64,000 bases of DNA from Acidobacteriota bacterium (GTDB lineage Bacteria; Acidobacteriota; Blastocatellia; Pyrinomonadales; Pyrinomonadaceae), in the NCBI GenBank assembly GCA_016715115.1, contig JADKBM010000011.1, forward strand, positions 1,249,501 to 1,313,500, given 5' to 3'. The position numbers and the translations under genes were made by a program. Shown piece by piece: positions 18,787-27,710 of the stretch. The notes below the pieces were generated by a model. That model saw only the letters and a list, made by a program, of their open reading frames with translations. It searched no databases and was not told the origin of the DNA. Position 1 is the first letter of the stretch; each line of letters opens with the position of its first letter.

Positions 18787-18854
18787 TTCCAGAATTCCAG
18801 ATATTCCAGATATTCCAGATATTCCAGAATTCCAGATATTCCAGATTCCAGATT
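18787..18854. repeat. Minisatellite, ATATTCCAG unit
   Basis: About seven near-copies of the nonamer ATATTCCAG or its short form ATTCCAG, beginning just after the stop of the VWA gene. Confidence 0.8.
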
Positions 18855-18909
18855 CGGGAGCTTTGAAAAACCGATATGAAGGTAGCAAATCGCGTTTCCT
18901 CCACGGATG

Positions 18910-19040
18910 AACCCAGATTACTCATTAAAAGCAATTTCCCGCGAAATACGCCAAAAACGAGAAAAATGCCATTTTTGATGTTGTTTTTCGCGTATTTCGC
19001 GTATTTCGCGGGAAATTGCTTTTAATGAGTAATCTGGGTT
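18910..19040. repeat. 42-bp perfect inverted repeat, long hairpin
   Basis: Left arm 18910-18951 (begins AACCCAGATTACTCATTAAA) and right arm 18999-19040 are exact reverse complements over 42 bases. The 47-base loop itself contains AAAAATGCCATTTTT and a duplicated CGCGTATTT, so the whole segment can fold as one long stem. It could be a MITE-like element or a strong structural terminator between convergent genes. Confidence 0.85.
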
Positions 19041-19297
19041 AAGTAGGTTTTTCAAAGCTCCCAATTGGGGATTTGGGATTGCGGAATGGTGATTTGGGAG
19101 TTGGGATTTGGGAATTTGGACCGCCCGGATGTGCGGAAGGGAGTCGTTTCTGCAAAACCATTTTGCGCGCGGACGTCAGGACCTACTGAGGTTGCGGTTG
19201 GCGCGCAGTGGTGGGTACAGAGTGTATAGCGCAGAGTGCAACACAAAAAACTCGGTTAACAAATTCGGCGAATGGGTTTGTGTCTTTCTCAAAAACA

Positions 19298-19333
19298 GCA
19301 ATGCCGCCAAGACAAGGTCTTGAGCGGCATTGA
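19298..19333 (-). terminator. Rho-independent terminator of the minus-strand gene
   Basis: GCAATGCCGCCAAGAC pairs with GTCTTGAGCGGCATTG around a 3-base loop. Read on the minus strand the hairpin is followed by TGCTGTTTTTGAG, giving the T-run. It lies about 20 bases beyond the stop of the gene ending at 19353. Confidence 0.85.
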
Positions 19334-19352
19334 AGTTCCTTCTTTCTATCCT

Positions 19353-20141
19353 CTATTGCGCCGCCGCGGCAATCGTGAATCTTGCCTCGGGCACTTCGGT
19401 CTTAAGATCGTAACTATCAATTGTCGAATCCGAGACCCGCTGTCCGCTTAAACGCGTCACGATCCGAAACGGCAACATCATACAGTTGGCCCTTCGATAA
19501 TCGCTTCGCTCTTCCTCGACCAGGACCTTGCCGTTGAAGAACGTTACCACCTTGCTGATCAGAAAGGTTTTTTTGTCGAGCCAATAGCGCAGCGAATCGG
19601 TAGAATTGAACTTCACCTCGACCACGTAATTATTGTCGTTGTCCTTGAGTCGATCGGTCTTGAACTGTCCGTCGATAGCGCGGTTTAGGGTTCCAAAGCC
19701 CATAAAACCCCAATGACGAGACGCGGCGGCCTCGCTCACGCGAAATTCATTTCCCATATACATTCCGCCGCCCGAACTTCCCGTGTAAACGAGGAATGTT
19801 TCTCCGATTGAAGGGCCCGTCGGTTTGACGTCGAGACGACGGCGCGAGTCCTTGTCCTGAAAATCGGTCATACTGAACTTGACCTCAACCGTCGATGCCG
19901 CGCCTCCGGTCCCGAGCCCCGCGCCGACGATCGGCGCGACATTCACGAAACCTTTCGACTTAAGAGTCAAAAACTGCAACCCGGCATATTCTTCGCCGCC
20001 CATTGCAACGCGCGAGACGCTCAGCAATTCGCGACCGCTAAAATCCTGCTGCGCATCGGCCTCGACAGGCACGAGCGCAAAAAAACTGATCGATATCAAA
20101 AAACAAAGTGACTTCAAGATACGGATTCTATCCATAAGCAA
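19353..20141 (-). CDS. Secreted protein, possible outer-membrane-lipoprotein-sorting-like fold
   Basis: About 263 residues. On the minus strand AGGAGG (20150-20155) stands 8 bases before TTG 20141 and 14 before ATG 20135, so the TTG is the likely start. A signal peptide follows (ILKSLCFLISISFFALVPVEADA). The mature part has the alternating strand pattern of LolA/outer-membrane lipoprotein-sorting proteins, such as RYWLDKKTFLISKVVTFFNG then LPFRIVTRLSGQ, but there is no decisive motif. Gly-rich GAGLGTGGA near the middle. Function unknown; monocistronic with its own terminator. Confidence 0.7.
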   Translation of the reverse strand: MLMDRIRILKSLCFLISISFFALVPVEADAQQDFSGRELLSVSRVAMGGEEYAGLQFLTLKSKGFVNVAPIVGAGLGTGGAASTVEVKFSMTDFQDKDSRRRLDVKPTGPSIGETFLVYTGSSGGGMYMGNEFRVSEAAASRHWGFMGFGTLNRAIDGQFKTDRLKDNDNNYVVEVKFNSTDSLRYWLDKKTFLISKVVTFFNGKVLVEEERSDYRRANCMMLPFRIVTRLSGQRVSDSTIDSYDLKTEVPEARFTIAAAAQ

Positions 20142-20149
20142 TAATCGGA

Positions 20150-20155
20150 CCTCCT
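20150..20155 (-). promoter_or_regulatory. Perfect Shine-Dalgarno deciding a TTG start
   Basis: AGGAGG on the minus strand, 8 bases from an in-frame TTG (20141) and 14 from the next ATG (20135). Normal spacing favours the TTG. Confidence 0.65.
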
Positions 20156-20478
20156 GAACTTCGTTCAAATAGTTTCAATTCCACACTACAAGTTCAGCAA
20201 CCATAATAGATTCACGTGATAGACGCAAGCCAAGAGCGATCGGCGTGCTCTGAGCATCGGGCGCCGACCCCAAATCGTCCAGGCGAAACAGTCGCGTCGG
20301 CGGGTACAAACGAATAAATGGATTGTGCCCGATCCGGAAACTGTGATTGCGTCTTGGGAATTCACTACGCGGGCCGAATCTGAATGCGTGGCAAACGATC
20401 CCGGTTCACAAACATCGCCGTTTGGCAGGGAGGCCGCTTACGATAGCGCAAATCGCGGCCGCAAATAAAAAACCCTGA
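20156..20478. other. Intergenic region, nothing recognised
   Basis: About 320 bases between two minus-strand genes. I see no gene, repeat or clear palindrome. An A-run (TAAAAAAC, 20467-20474) close to the aldolase stop could belong to its terminator, but no clean stem is visible. Confidence 0.5.
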
Positions 20479-21129
20479 TCATCCCGTTCGTGCGTCTTTG
20501 ACGATCTGCGCGAACTGGACGGCACGTTCGGTGACGATATGCGCCTCGCCGTTGCGGATCGCCTTGAGATCGACAAGGTCGGCGCCGATGCCGAGAGCGC
20601 TTGAGCCGGCCTTGATGAAATCCGCAGCGGTGTTGAGATTGACGCCGCCCGTGGGTATCAATTCGACCTGCGGAAGCGGGGCTTTCAGGCCTTTGATGTA
20701 GCTCGCTCCGCCCATTGCGGAACAGGGAAAGACCTTGACGAAATCGGCGCCCGCCTGCCACGCCGTGACGACCTCGGTCGGCGTCAACGCTCCCGGACAG
20801 ATCGGCACCGAGTATCGCTTGCAAAGTTCGATCGTAGCCAGATTGAGCGCCGGGCTGACGATGAAAGTAGCGCCGGCGAGGATGCAGGCCCGCGCGGTTT
20901 CCGGGTCAAGCACCGTTCCGGCACCGAGGACCACCTCGTCGCCGAACATATCCGCTATTCTCTCAATGACCTTCACCGCGCCGGGTACGGTCATCGTGAT
21001 CTCAAGGATCGGCACGCCGCCGGCTTTGATCGCGTCGACGGCGGCGAGCGCTTCCTCGGGCGAATTGGCGCGGACGACCGGAACGACGCCGATCTCGATA
21101 ATTCTCCTGACAACTTCCGAACTTTTCAT
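20479..21129 (-). CDS. eda: KDPG/KHG aldolase (2-dehydro-3-deoxy-phosphogluconate aldolase)
   Basis: Splits 2-keto-3-deoxy-6-phosphogluconate into pyruvate and glyceraldehyde 3-phosphate, the last step of hexuronate breakdown and of the Entner-Doudoroff path. ATG 21129 has GAAGG upstream and gives the usual 216 residues. Class I aldolase residues are visible: E43 in ILEITMTVPGA, the GAGTVLD loop and Schiff-base K132 in FVKVFPCSAMGG; GGVNLNTA is the phosphate-binding end. Last gene of the minus-strand hexuronate operon, directly after the KDG kinase gene that makes its substrate. Confidence 0.93.
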   Translation of the reverse strand: MKSSEVVRRIIEIGVVPVVRANSPEEALAAVDAIKAGGVPILEITMTVPGAVKVIERIADMFGDEVVLGAGTVLDPETARACILAGATFIVSPALNLATIELCKRYSVPICPGALTPTEVVTAWQAGADFVKVFPCSAMGGASYIKGLKAPLPQVELIPTGGVNLNTAADFIKAGSSALGIGADLVDLKAIRNGEAHIVTERAVQFAQIVKDARTG

Positions 21130-21136
21130 AAAACCT

Positions 21137-22228
21137 TCAGCGAGCAACCCTCGCCCCGCCTCCTTTCATTACTTTCTCGACCTCGGCGAGCGACGCCATT
21201 GTCGTATCGCCCGGCGTCGTCATCGCCAGCGCGCCGTGCGCGGCGCCGCAGTTGACAGCCCATTCGGGATCCTTTCCGCTCAAGAAACCGTAGATCAATC
21301 CGGATGCGAACGAGTCGCCGCCGCCGACGCGGTCGTAGATCTCGAGGTCGGACCGCATCATCGCCTGATGCAATTTGCCGTCGGTGTAGCAAACCGCGCC
21401 CCAATCGTTGAAGGACGCCGTTTTCGCGTTTCTGAGCGTCGTCGCGACCGCCTTGAAATTCGGATATGTGGCAACGGCCTTTTCGATCATTTTTTGATAG
21501 CTGCCGATATCGAGCTTCGAGTGATTCTCGTCCTGGCCTTCGACCTCAAGCCCGAGGCACGCCGTGAAATCCTCTTCGTTGCCGATCATCACGTCGACAA
21601 ACTGCGCCAGGTCGCGATTCACTTCCTGTGCTTTCGCTTGACCTCCGACAGCTTTCCAGAGCGACTCGCGATAGTTAAGATCGTACGAGATCATCGTCCC
21701 GCATTCCTTTGCGATCTTCATCGCTTCGCGCGCGACATCCGGAGACGTTTCGGAAAGCGCGCAAAAGATCCCGCCGGTATGAAACCAGCGCGCGCCTTCC
21801 GTCTCGAAGATCTTCCGCCAGTCGATATCGCCCGGCGTCAGCTGCGAGACGGCGGTGTGTCCGCGGTCGGAACAACCGAGCGCGCCGCGAACGCCGAATC
21901 CGGCTTCGGTAAAATTCATTCCGTTTCTGACCGTCCGACCGACGCCGTCATATTTCACCCATTTCAGATGCGACTGATCGACTCCGCCCTGGTAGATGAG
22001 ATCCTGAACGAGCCTGCCGACGGGATTGTCGGCAAGCGCGGTGACTATTGCCGTGTCCAGACCAAAACAGCGCTTTAGTCCGCGCGCGACGTTGTACTCG
22101 CCGCCGCCTTCCCAAACTTGAAACGAGCGTGTCGTGTGAATTCGTTTTTCGCCCGGATCGAACCGCAGCATTACCTCGCCAAGACTAACCAGATCCCAAC
22201 GACAATCCTCTTTTGATTTGATCTTCAT
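21137..22228 (-). CDS. kdgK: 2-keto-3-deoxygluconate kinase, PfkB family
   Basis: Phosphorylates KDG to KDPG using ATP. PfkB/ribokinase fold: N-terminal DLVSLGEVMLRFDPGE (the family's substrate-binding strand), GGGEYNVARGLKR (a GGxxxNxA-type motif) and the C-terminal signature GGGDSFASGLIYGFLSG with the catalytic Asp. ATG 22228 is preferred because the longer forms would overlap the upstream SDR gene and lack family similarity. 363 residues is within the range of KdgK proteins. Lies between kduD and eda, matching the pathway order. Confidence 0.9.
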   Translation of the reverse strand: MKIKSKEDCRWDLVSLGEVMLRFDPGEKRIHTTRSFQVWEGGGEYNVARGLKRCFGLDTAIVTALADNPVGRLVQDLIYQGGVDQSHLKWVKYDGVGRTVRNGMNFTEAGFGVRGALGCSDRGHTAVSQLTPGDIDWRKIFETEGARWFHTGGIFCALSETSPDVAREAMKIAKECGTMISYDLNYRESLWKAVGGQAKAQEVNRDLAQFVDVMIGNEEDFTACLGLEVEGQDENHSKLDIGSYQKMIEKAVATYPNFKAVATTLRNAKTASFNDWGAVCYTDGKLHQAMMRSDLEIYDRVGGGDSFASGLIYGFLSGKDPEWAVNCGAAHGALAMTTPGDTTMASLAEVEKVMKGGGARVAR

Positions 22229-22263
22229 ATTCACTTGATGAGCATTTCGGCCAGCAATCATCC

Positions 22264-23028
22264 TCAGCGCCCGAGCCAACCGCCGTCAACCGCGAGCACA
22301 TGACCGTGCATATAATCGCTGGCCCGTGACGACAAATAGACAACCGTACCCGAAAGATCTTCGGGTTGCCCCCAACGACCGGCCGGAATTCGCTCGAGAA
22401 TCTGCCGGTTCCGCGTTTCATCGGCCCGAAGCGCGGCAGTATTGTTGGTCGCAAAATATCCGGGAGCGACCGCGTTGACGTTGATATTGAGACTTGCCCA
22501 TTCGTTAGCGAGCGCTTTCGTCAACCCCGCGACGGCCGATTTCGACGCCGTGTACGCGGGGACCGTGATCCCGCCCTGGAACGATAGCAACGAAGCGATG
22601 TTGACGATCTTTCCGCTGCCCTGGGCGATCATCCGGCGCCCTGCCGACTGGCAAAGACGGAAAACCGAAGTTAGGTTGACTTCGATAACTTCGTCCCAGT
22701 CGGGCTCGGAATAATCGACGGCCGGCGCGCGGCGGGTCATACCGGCGTTGTTGATCAGAATATCGATCCGGCCGAATTCGTCGAGCGTTTGTTCGACAAT
22801 CGACGTCGCTGCCGAACGCTGTGCGAGATCGCCTTCGACGGGAACCGCCCGGCGGCCCAACTTCTCTACAGTTCGCAAAGTCAAGTCGGCACTTCCCGTT
22901 CGGCGCGCGTGAACCGCGACGTCCGCCCCGGCCTCGGCGAGGGCGACAGCGATCGCAGCTCCGAGTCCCGTACCGGCGCCGGTAACCAACGCAACCTTTC
23001 CGTCAAGTTTGAAGTTATCCAGGATCAT
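22264..23028 (-). CDS. kduD: 2-dehydro-3-deoxy-D-gluconate 5-dehydrogenase (KduD), SDR
   Basis: Classical short-chain dehydrogenase that reduces 2,5-diketo-3-deoxygluconate (DKII) to KDG in pectin/alginate-type uronate breakdown. Rossmann motif TGAGTGLG (16-23), NNAG (93-96), catalytic S146, Y159 and K163 (YTASK). The family pattern MTRRAPAVDYSEPDWDEV and the C-terminus MHGHVLAVDGGWLGR agree with KduD. 254 residues is typical. It stands between the kduI-like and kdgK genes, which supports this specificity over other sugar dehydrogenases. Confidence 0.9.
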   Translation of the reverse strand: MILDNFKLDGKVALVTGAGTGLGAAIAVALAEAGADVAVHARRTGSADLTLRTVEKLGRRAVPVEGDLAQRSAATSIVEQTLDEFGRIDILINNAGMTRRAPAVDYSEPDWDEVIEVNLTSVFRLCQSAGRRMIAQGSGKIVNIASLLSFQGGITVPAYTASKSAVAGLTKALANEWASLNINVNAVAPGYFATNNTAALRADETRNRQILERIPAGRWGQPEDLSGTVVYLSSRASDYMHGHVLAVDGGWLGR

Positions 23029-23079
23029 CGCAAAAAAGTCGATTTCGTGAACCCGCGCGACGGCGTAAGTCTGAGTTGG

Positions 23080-23916
23080 TTATTTTCGGGACGCTTCAAG
23101 GCCCGACCCGCCGGTGGCATATTCCGGCTGAACGTTGACAACACCGAATTGGCGGTCTTCGATCTCGCGATTGGCGGCCATCATCCACAGAAAATTGATC
23201 GACCCTCCCGGCGCGGCGACATTCGGGTGGTAGCCGTCCGGCATCACGACGACATCGCCTTCGCGCACGACCTCGACCAGTTCCGGCGAATCAAGGTCCG
23301 TATAAACCATCTGCAGGCCCCATTGCGGTGCCGGCATATCGATGTACAGATAGGCTTCCTCGAGCATTTTTGCGTGCTCGTGCGGCGGAAACGATGTCCA
23401 GTTACCGTCGGATGAAAAAGTCACGCCGGCCATAATGCGTCCGGCCTGTATGTTCTTGCCGAGAAGTATATTGAGATCGCGCTCGGTCGGCGGCTTTCCG
23501 GCAACAAAGTGAAGCGCCGGATCATTGCGGATGGACTCAAAAGAAACGAACTGCACCGGGAATCGAGTCTCGACATCCGCCGAAATCTCGGCAAGATCGC
23601 AATTTGCGCCCAACGGGGCAACCGTGATCGACGAATCGCGCGGCACGTAAAGAGCATCGTACCGATCCAGATCGTATCGGTCGCGATCGACCGTGACGGC
23701 CGCGCGGCCATTTAGGCAGACGAATCCGACCTCCCTTCCGCCGGACCCAAAACTCACCGGCGCGTCCGCTTGGTCAAGAATGATCCGGCCGTATGAAAGA
23801 TGCCGGGTCGCCGTGTTTTCGGGTGTGACCGAAAGCGTGCGGCCTTTTTTGGTGTGTGTGCCCTTGATGACGCACGTTTCGCGTTGAATCTTCTTCAGAG
23901 TTATCTCGTTGCTCAT
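23080..23916 (-). CDS. KduI/IolB-family ketol isomerase (probable DKI isomerase)
   Basis: A double-cupin isomerase of 278 residues. In this context it should convert 5-keto-4-deoxyuronate (DKI) to DKII, the substrate of the neighbouring KduD. The second cupin shows the zinc site H179, H181 (PPHEH), E186/E187 and H230 (DGYHPNV). The sequence style (LEEAYLYIDMPAPQWGLQMVYTD, VREGDVVVMPDGYHPNVAAPGG) is closer to IolB, the 5-deoxyglucuronate isomerase of inositol breakdown, than to E. coli-type KduI. No inositol genes are near, so I infer the KduI role from context; an IolB role cannot be excluded. Confidence 0.8.
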   Translation of the reverse strand: MSNEITLKKIQRETCVIKGTHTKKGRTLSVTPENTATRHLSYGRIILDQADAPVSFGSGGREVGFVCLNGRAAVTVDRDRYDLDRYDALYVPRDSSITVAPLGANCDLAEISADVETRFPVQFVSFESIRNDPALHFVAGKPPTERDLNILLGKNIQAGRIMAGVTFSSDGNWTSFPPHEHAKMLEEAYLYIDMPAPQWGLQMVYTDLDSPELVEVVREGDVVVMPDGYHPNVAAPGGSINFLWMMAANREIEDRQFGVVNVQPEYATGGSGLEASRK

Positions 23917-23925
23917 AAAATTCTC

Positions 23926-25143
23926 TTATGGCGCCGCGAGAAAATTCCCCCGACGCAGATATTCGTCAACCGCTACTTCAAGCGCTCCGCCGATCGCCGC
24001 CCCGACGGGCGATCCCGCTTCGATCGTCCAACCGTCCATCGAACCGACGATGCTCCGATTGACCGCTTCGCGAAGCGGCTTTTCGATGAACTTCCAACCG
24101 TAAACCAAGCGCCCGCTGACAATTACGTGCGGAATTCCGACCCCCATCACGACGTTGGCGATGCCGATCCCGAGATAGTCGCCGATCTTCTCAAGCGATC
24201 GCTGGGCGCGAATCTCGCCGTTTTCGGCCCTCACCACGATGTCGGCGAACCTCGGCAGCGACTCGTTCGGTCGAAGCGGGCGGTCGCCGAGATAAAGCGT
24301 CGACGCCGACGCGGCAGAGGCATACTTTTCCCAACAACCGCGATTGCCGCAAACGCAGGTCTTGCCGCCGGCAACGATCGTCATATGGCCGAATTCGCCG
24401 GCCAATCCGCGGCCGATACCCGTACCGCGATAGATCTCGCCGCCTATCACGATTCCGACGCCGATTCCCGTTCCCGAACGTACAAGCACGAAGTCCGAAA
24501 GCTCCCCGGCCCGCGGATGGCGTGCCCTGATTCGCGCTTCGAACATCGCGGCCGCAGTCGAGTCGTTCTCGACCACGACCTCGATTCCCTTTTCGAAACC
24601 AAGCGCGCCGGCGATGTCGACGTCGCGCCAACGAAGATTCGGGGCGTAAACGAGCTTGCGGCGTTCAACGTCGGCCATTCCCGGAACGCAGACGCCGATC
24701 ATCAGGCAGTTCGCCGCGCTTCGCGCTTCAAATATCTCCTCGATCAATTCACGGACCCGCGCCATTGTCTCACGCGGTTCCCCCGGCGTCGCGAAATCCT
24801 CAAACTCCTCGATCTCGCCGGCAAAATCGGTTATGCCGATCTGCGTCGTTCGCACGCCGAGATTGACCCCGATAAAATACGATCCGTCATCGGCGAACGA
24901 GATCTCGCGTGACTTGCGGCCGCCGTCTGCTTCGTCGGCCGGCTCCTCCTTCAAAACACCGGATTTCAGAAGCGGTCTGACATATTCGGTAACGGTGCTC
25001 TTGTCGATTCCAAGTCTGGCCGCGATCTCGGTCCGTCCGATCGGTTGTGCGGCGCGTATCAAACGAAGCAACGAATCAAACTTGGTAACTGTCGAGTTTG
25101 CCGTGTTTTGGAGTTTCTTGTGAAAAACTGATCTTTGGGTCAT
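23926..25143 (-). CDS. ROK-family transcriptional regulator (NagC/XylR-like)
   Basis: N-terminal winged helix-turn-helix (about 24-80: KFDSLLRLIRAAQPIGRTEIAARLGIDKSTVTEYVRPLLKSG, split here only by description) fused to a ROK sugar-kinase-like domain. The ROK part has the zinc motif CVCGNRGCWEKYAS and the preceding GLAGEFGHMTI, as in NagC, Mlc and XylR. 405 residues from ATG 25143; a TTG 15 bases upstream is possible. Embedded in the catabolic operon, so it probably senses a sugar or intermediate of the pathway and adjusts expression locally. Ligand unknown. Confidence 0.88.
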   Translation of the reverse strand: MTQRSVFHKKLQNTANSTVTKFDSLLRLIRAAQPIGRTEIAARLGIDKSTVTEYVRPLLKSGVLKEEPADEADGGRKSREISFADDGSYFIGVNLGVRTTQIGITDFAGEIEEFEDFATPGEPRETMARVRELIEEIFEARSAANCLMIGVCVPGMADVERRKLVYAPNLRWRDVDIAGALGFEKGIEVVVENDSTAAAMFEARIRARHPRAGELSDFVLVRSGTGIGVGIVIGGEIYRGTGIGRGLAGEFGHMTIVAGGKTCVCGNRGCWEKYASAASASTLYLGDRPLRPNESLPRFADIVVRAENGEIRAQRSLEKIGDYLGIGIANVVMGVGIPHVIVSGRLVYGWKFIEKPLREAVNRSIVGSMDGWTIEAGSPVGAAIGGALEVAVDEYLRRGNFLAAP

Positions 25144-25161
25144 AAGATTGAAACTCAAATC

Positions 25162-26733
25162 TTACAACGAAACGGTCTGTTCTGCCCAAAACTGAAACTC
25201 ACGATGTTTGTTTTCTTCCGCGCGAGCCTGGATCTCACCGCCGGCAACGCGCCGCAAATGCTCGAAAAGCCTCATCCCTACCGATTCGATCGACTCCGTT
25301 CCTTCGATGACGTTCCCGGCCGAAACATCCAGATCGAGTTTCATACGTTCAAAAACCTCGTTGTTCGAAGCAAGCTTGATGACCGGCGCGATCGCGTTTC
25401 CGATCGTCGTTCCGCGACCCGTCGTGAAGATCACCGCCGTCGCGCCGGCCGCGACCAGCGCGGGCGTCGATTCCTGATCGTAGCCGGGCCCCTGCATCAG
25501 GTTGACACCGCGCCGTTTCGGCGTTTCGGCGTATTCGACGCAGTCTTCGATGCGCGTCGTTCCGGCCTTGGCGATGGCGCCGAGGCTTTTGATCGTGATG
25601 TTTAGAAGCCCGCCCTTGATGTTTCCCGAACTCGGATTCTGATTGAGAACCGCGCCGAACCGCGAGGCGTAAGTCTTGAACCAGTCGACCATCGCGTAGA
25701 TCTTCTTGCCGGTCGCGAAATCGCGCGCCCGGTGCGCGAGAATATGTTCAGCGCCGCAAAACTCCGGCACTTCGGTCAGGATAACCGTTCCGCCCGACCG
25801 CACCAGGAGATCGGCCGTGTAGCCGAGCGAAGGATTCGCCGAGATGCCCGAGAATCCATCCGATCCGCCGCATTTGACGCCGAGCACGAGTTCGCTGATC
25901 GGAAAATCCTCGCGCATCGATTCGTTAACTTTCGGCAGCATTTCCTTGACGTATTCGAGTCCGGCCTGGATCGCCGCCTGCGTTCCGCCGACTTCCTGAA
26001 TTCCGATCTTGTAAACCGGCTTGTTGATCGGCCGTTCGCGATTCGTCAGGTATTTTTCGACATAGCCGAGATTGGTCTTTTCGCAGCCGAGATCGATCAG
26101 CACGACGCCGCCGACATTCGGATGATCCGCGTAATTCGACAGTACGCGCATCATCACGTCGAGGTTCGAGCCGTCCTGGCAGCCGCAGCCTTTGTTGTGC
26201 GGAATCGCAACCACTCCGTCGACGTTCGGAAACTTTTCGCGGCTATAATGGAGAAACTCGGACATCATCGCGATTTGCGATGCTTCGTGGCTGGCGCACA
26301 TTGAAGTCGGAACGATGAGCACGAAGTTTCGCGTCCCGACGCGGCCATCGGGCCGGCGAAAACCGGCAAAGCGAGCGATCTCGTCTTTTGGAATATAGTC
26401 CGGAGGCGGGCAACTGATGTCCATCGGAAGATCGCGGACAATGGGGACCGCATCGGAAATATTCGAATGCGTCACCCAGTGCCCGACGGGAACGCCGAGG
26501 CTCGTCCCGATCGGCTGACCGTACTGGACGACGAACTCGCCCGCCGGAATGTTCTTCAGCGCAAATCGATGCCCGGGCGGAATTTCCGTCGCGATCACGA
26601 TTTCGGCGCCGTCCGGCAGCGTGACAACCAAGCCGGGTTCGGTCGGCCGTTTCACGACGGCGACGTTGTCATCCGGATTGACGATGATCGCGTAATCGCC
26701 GATCGCTGCTGATTTGTTTGGGGAATCGGACAT
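25162..26733 (-). CDS. uxaA: Altronate dehydratase family protein (UxaA/GarD)
   Basis: Iron-dependent dehydratase that turns D-altronate into KDG (or, in the sister GarD branch, dehydrates galactarate). The N-terminal SAF-like domain covers about 10-95 (AEIVIATEIPPGHRFALKNI, then FVVQYGQPIGTS). The large domain carries GRVGTRNFVLIVPTSMCAS, PHNKGCGCQDG, DLGCEKTN and LGVKCGGSDGFSGISANP, the Cys-containing signatures of the family. 523 residues matches full-length UxaA/GarD. Context with KdgK and aldolase favours altronate. The isomerase and reductase that should feed it (UxaC, UxaB) are missing from the window. Confidence 0.88.
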   Translation of the reverse strand: MSDSPNKSAAIGDYAIIVNPDDNVAVVKRPTEPGLVVTLPDGAEIVIATEIPPGHRFALKNIPAGEFVVQYGQPIGTSLGVPVGHWVTHSNISDAVPIVRDLPMDISCPPPDYIPKDEIARFAGFRRPDGRVGTRNFVLIVPTSMCASHEASQIAMMSEFLHYSREKFPNVDGVVAIPHNKGCGCQDGSNLDVMMRVLSNYADHPNVGGVVLIDLGCEKTNLGYVEKYLTNRERPINKPVYKIGIQEVGGTQAAIQAGLEYVKEMLPKVNESMREDFPISELVLGVKCGGSDGFSGISANPSLGYTADLLVRSGGTVILTEVPEFCGAEHILAHRARDFATGKKIYAMVDWFKTYASRFGAVLNQNPSSGNIKGGLLNITIKSLGAIAKAGTTRIEDCVEYAETPKRRGVNLMQGPGYDQESTPALVAAGATAVIFTTGRGTTIGNAIAPVIKLASNNEVFERMKLDLDVSAGNVIEGTESIESVGMRLFEHLRRVAGGEIQARAEENKHREFQFWAEQTVSL

Positions 26734-26736
26734 TTT

Positions 26737-27663
26737 TTAAGTTTGCGGCACCAGATCCGGCAGAACGAACGATGCCACGTTCGGATGCAATCGGATCCAA
26801 AGCCCCGGATTTTCATCGCACTGTCGCGCAAGTTCGGCCGGATCGGCAGAAATCTCCGTCTCGGCAAATCGCTTGAAACTCGGGATCTTTCCGGGCGCGG
26901 TCGACGCATCGACGATCGACTGGACGATCTTTTTCGAACTCAGGATGGCAGCCGGGCCAAGCGTCAAAATATGCGACGCGCTGCGGCATTCGCGCTCGTC
27001 CGCATCGGAAACGTCACTGCCGCCGACCTTGAATTTGCTGATGTGATGGTCAAGAATACTCTCAGAAATGGGAATAATACCGGCCCAGTCGCCCGCCGTC
27101 GCTCCCGAGCCGGGCTTGATGTAGCAAATATGCGACGCCGCTTCGGCTTCGGGGCCGAGTCCCAGAAAGAAGATGTCGATACCGCCCAGTTCCCTTATCC
27201 GGTCGACATACCGTCTCATTTCGAATTCAAGGTCGTCGGTTTCGGTCTCGATCGGGGTAAAACTCTTGACCTTGGCGAAGAATTCCGGACCCAGAAGGCG
27301 TTCAAAGTCTCGCACGAAGCTGAGCGAACTCTCCATTCTGAGTGGCGCAAGCGCGTCCTGGGTAAAAACGTGGAGTCGCGACAGCAGCGCGTCCAGTTCC
27401 CCCGTTGCCGCTTGTTCGCGAATCCGTCGGTACATTGCCTGTCCACCGCGACCGCCGAGCAGAACGACAACGATGTCGCCCGACTTCTCTTTCGAATACG
27501 CGATGAGTTCGTCAAGCATCGCCCCGCCGACTTCATCTTCGGTTCCGAGAACCTGAAACTGGTACGGCGTAACGCTTCGGACGTTCGCCCGATCGCCCTC
27601 TCCGATCCACAGGTTTTCGTTTGCCGCGCGCGCGATGAGTTCGTTCTTTGGGGTCGTCATCAT
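26737..27663 (-). CDS. NagB/6-phosphogluconolactonase-fold protein, divergent
   Basis: 308 residues with the sugar-phosphate isomerase (NagB) fold: a GGRGGQ-type loop in VVVLLGGRGGQAMY, LHVFTQDALAPL at the place of NagB's catalytic-loop Asp, and GGIDIFFLGLGPEAEAASH where NagB has GGIGADGHLAF. The DGH catalytic triple of true deaminases is replaced by EAE with a short insertion, so ordinary glucosamine-6-phosphate deaminase activity is doubtful. First gene of the hexuronate operon, 3 bases before uxaA; GAGG precedes ATG 27663. An aldose-ketose isomerase role on a uronate is a possibility (inference only). Confidence 0.7.
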   Translation of the reverse strand: MMTTPKNELIARAANENLWIGEGDRANVRSVTPYQFQVLGTEDEVGGAMLDELIAYSKEKSGDIVVVLLGGRGGQAMYRRIREQAATGELDALLSRLHVFTQDALAPLRMESSLSFVRDFERLLGPEFFAKVKSFTPIETETDDLEFEMRRYVDRIRELGGIDIFFLGLGPEAEAASHICYIKPGSGATAGDWAGIIPISESILDHHISKFKVGGSDVSDADERECRSASHILTLGPAAILSSKKIVQSIVDASTAPGKIPSFKRFAETEISADPAELARQCDENPGLWIRLHPNVASFVLPDLVPQT

Positions 27664-27689
27664 ACTTTCGCCTCAATTGCCCTTGTATG

Positions 27690-27710
27690 ATAATTGGTTT
27701 GACCAATTAT
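27690..27710. promoter_or_regulatory. Palindromic operator, GntR/FadR type
   Basis: ATAATTGGT TTG ACCAATTAT: perfect 9-base arms around a 3-base centre, 27 bases upstream of the NagB-like start and in the divergent region before the SDR operon. It matches the TTGGT-N-ACCAA form bound by FadR-subfamily regulators, including the hexuronate-sensing UxuR/ExuR type. A near-identical copy lies at 44790-44810. Confidence 0.75.

Larger units (their letters stand above)
18767..19352. other. Intergenic region with repeats, hairpin and terminator
   Basis: 586 bases between convergent genes. It contains a 9-bp minisatellite, a long perfect inverted repeat and a terminator for the minus-strand gene, each listed separately. 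No gene is supported. Confidence 0.6.
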
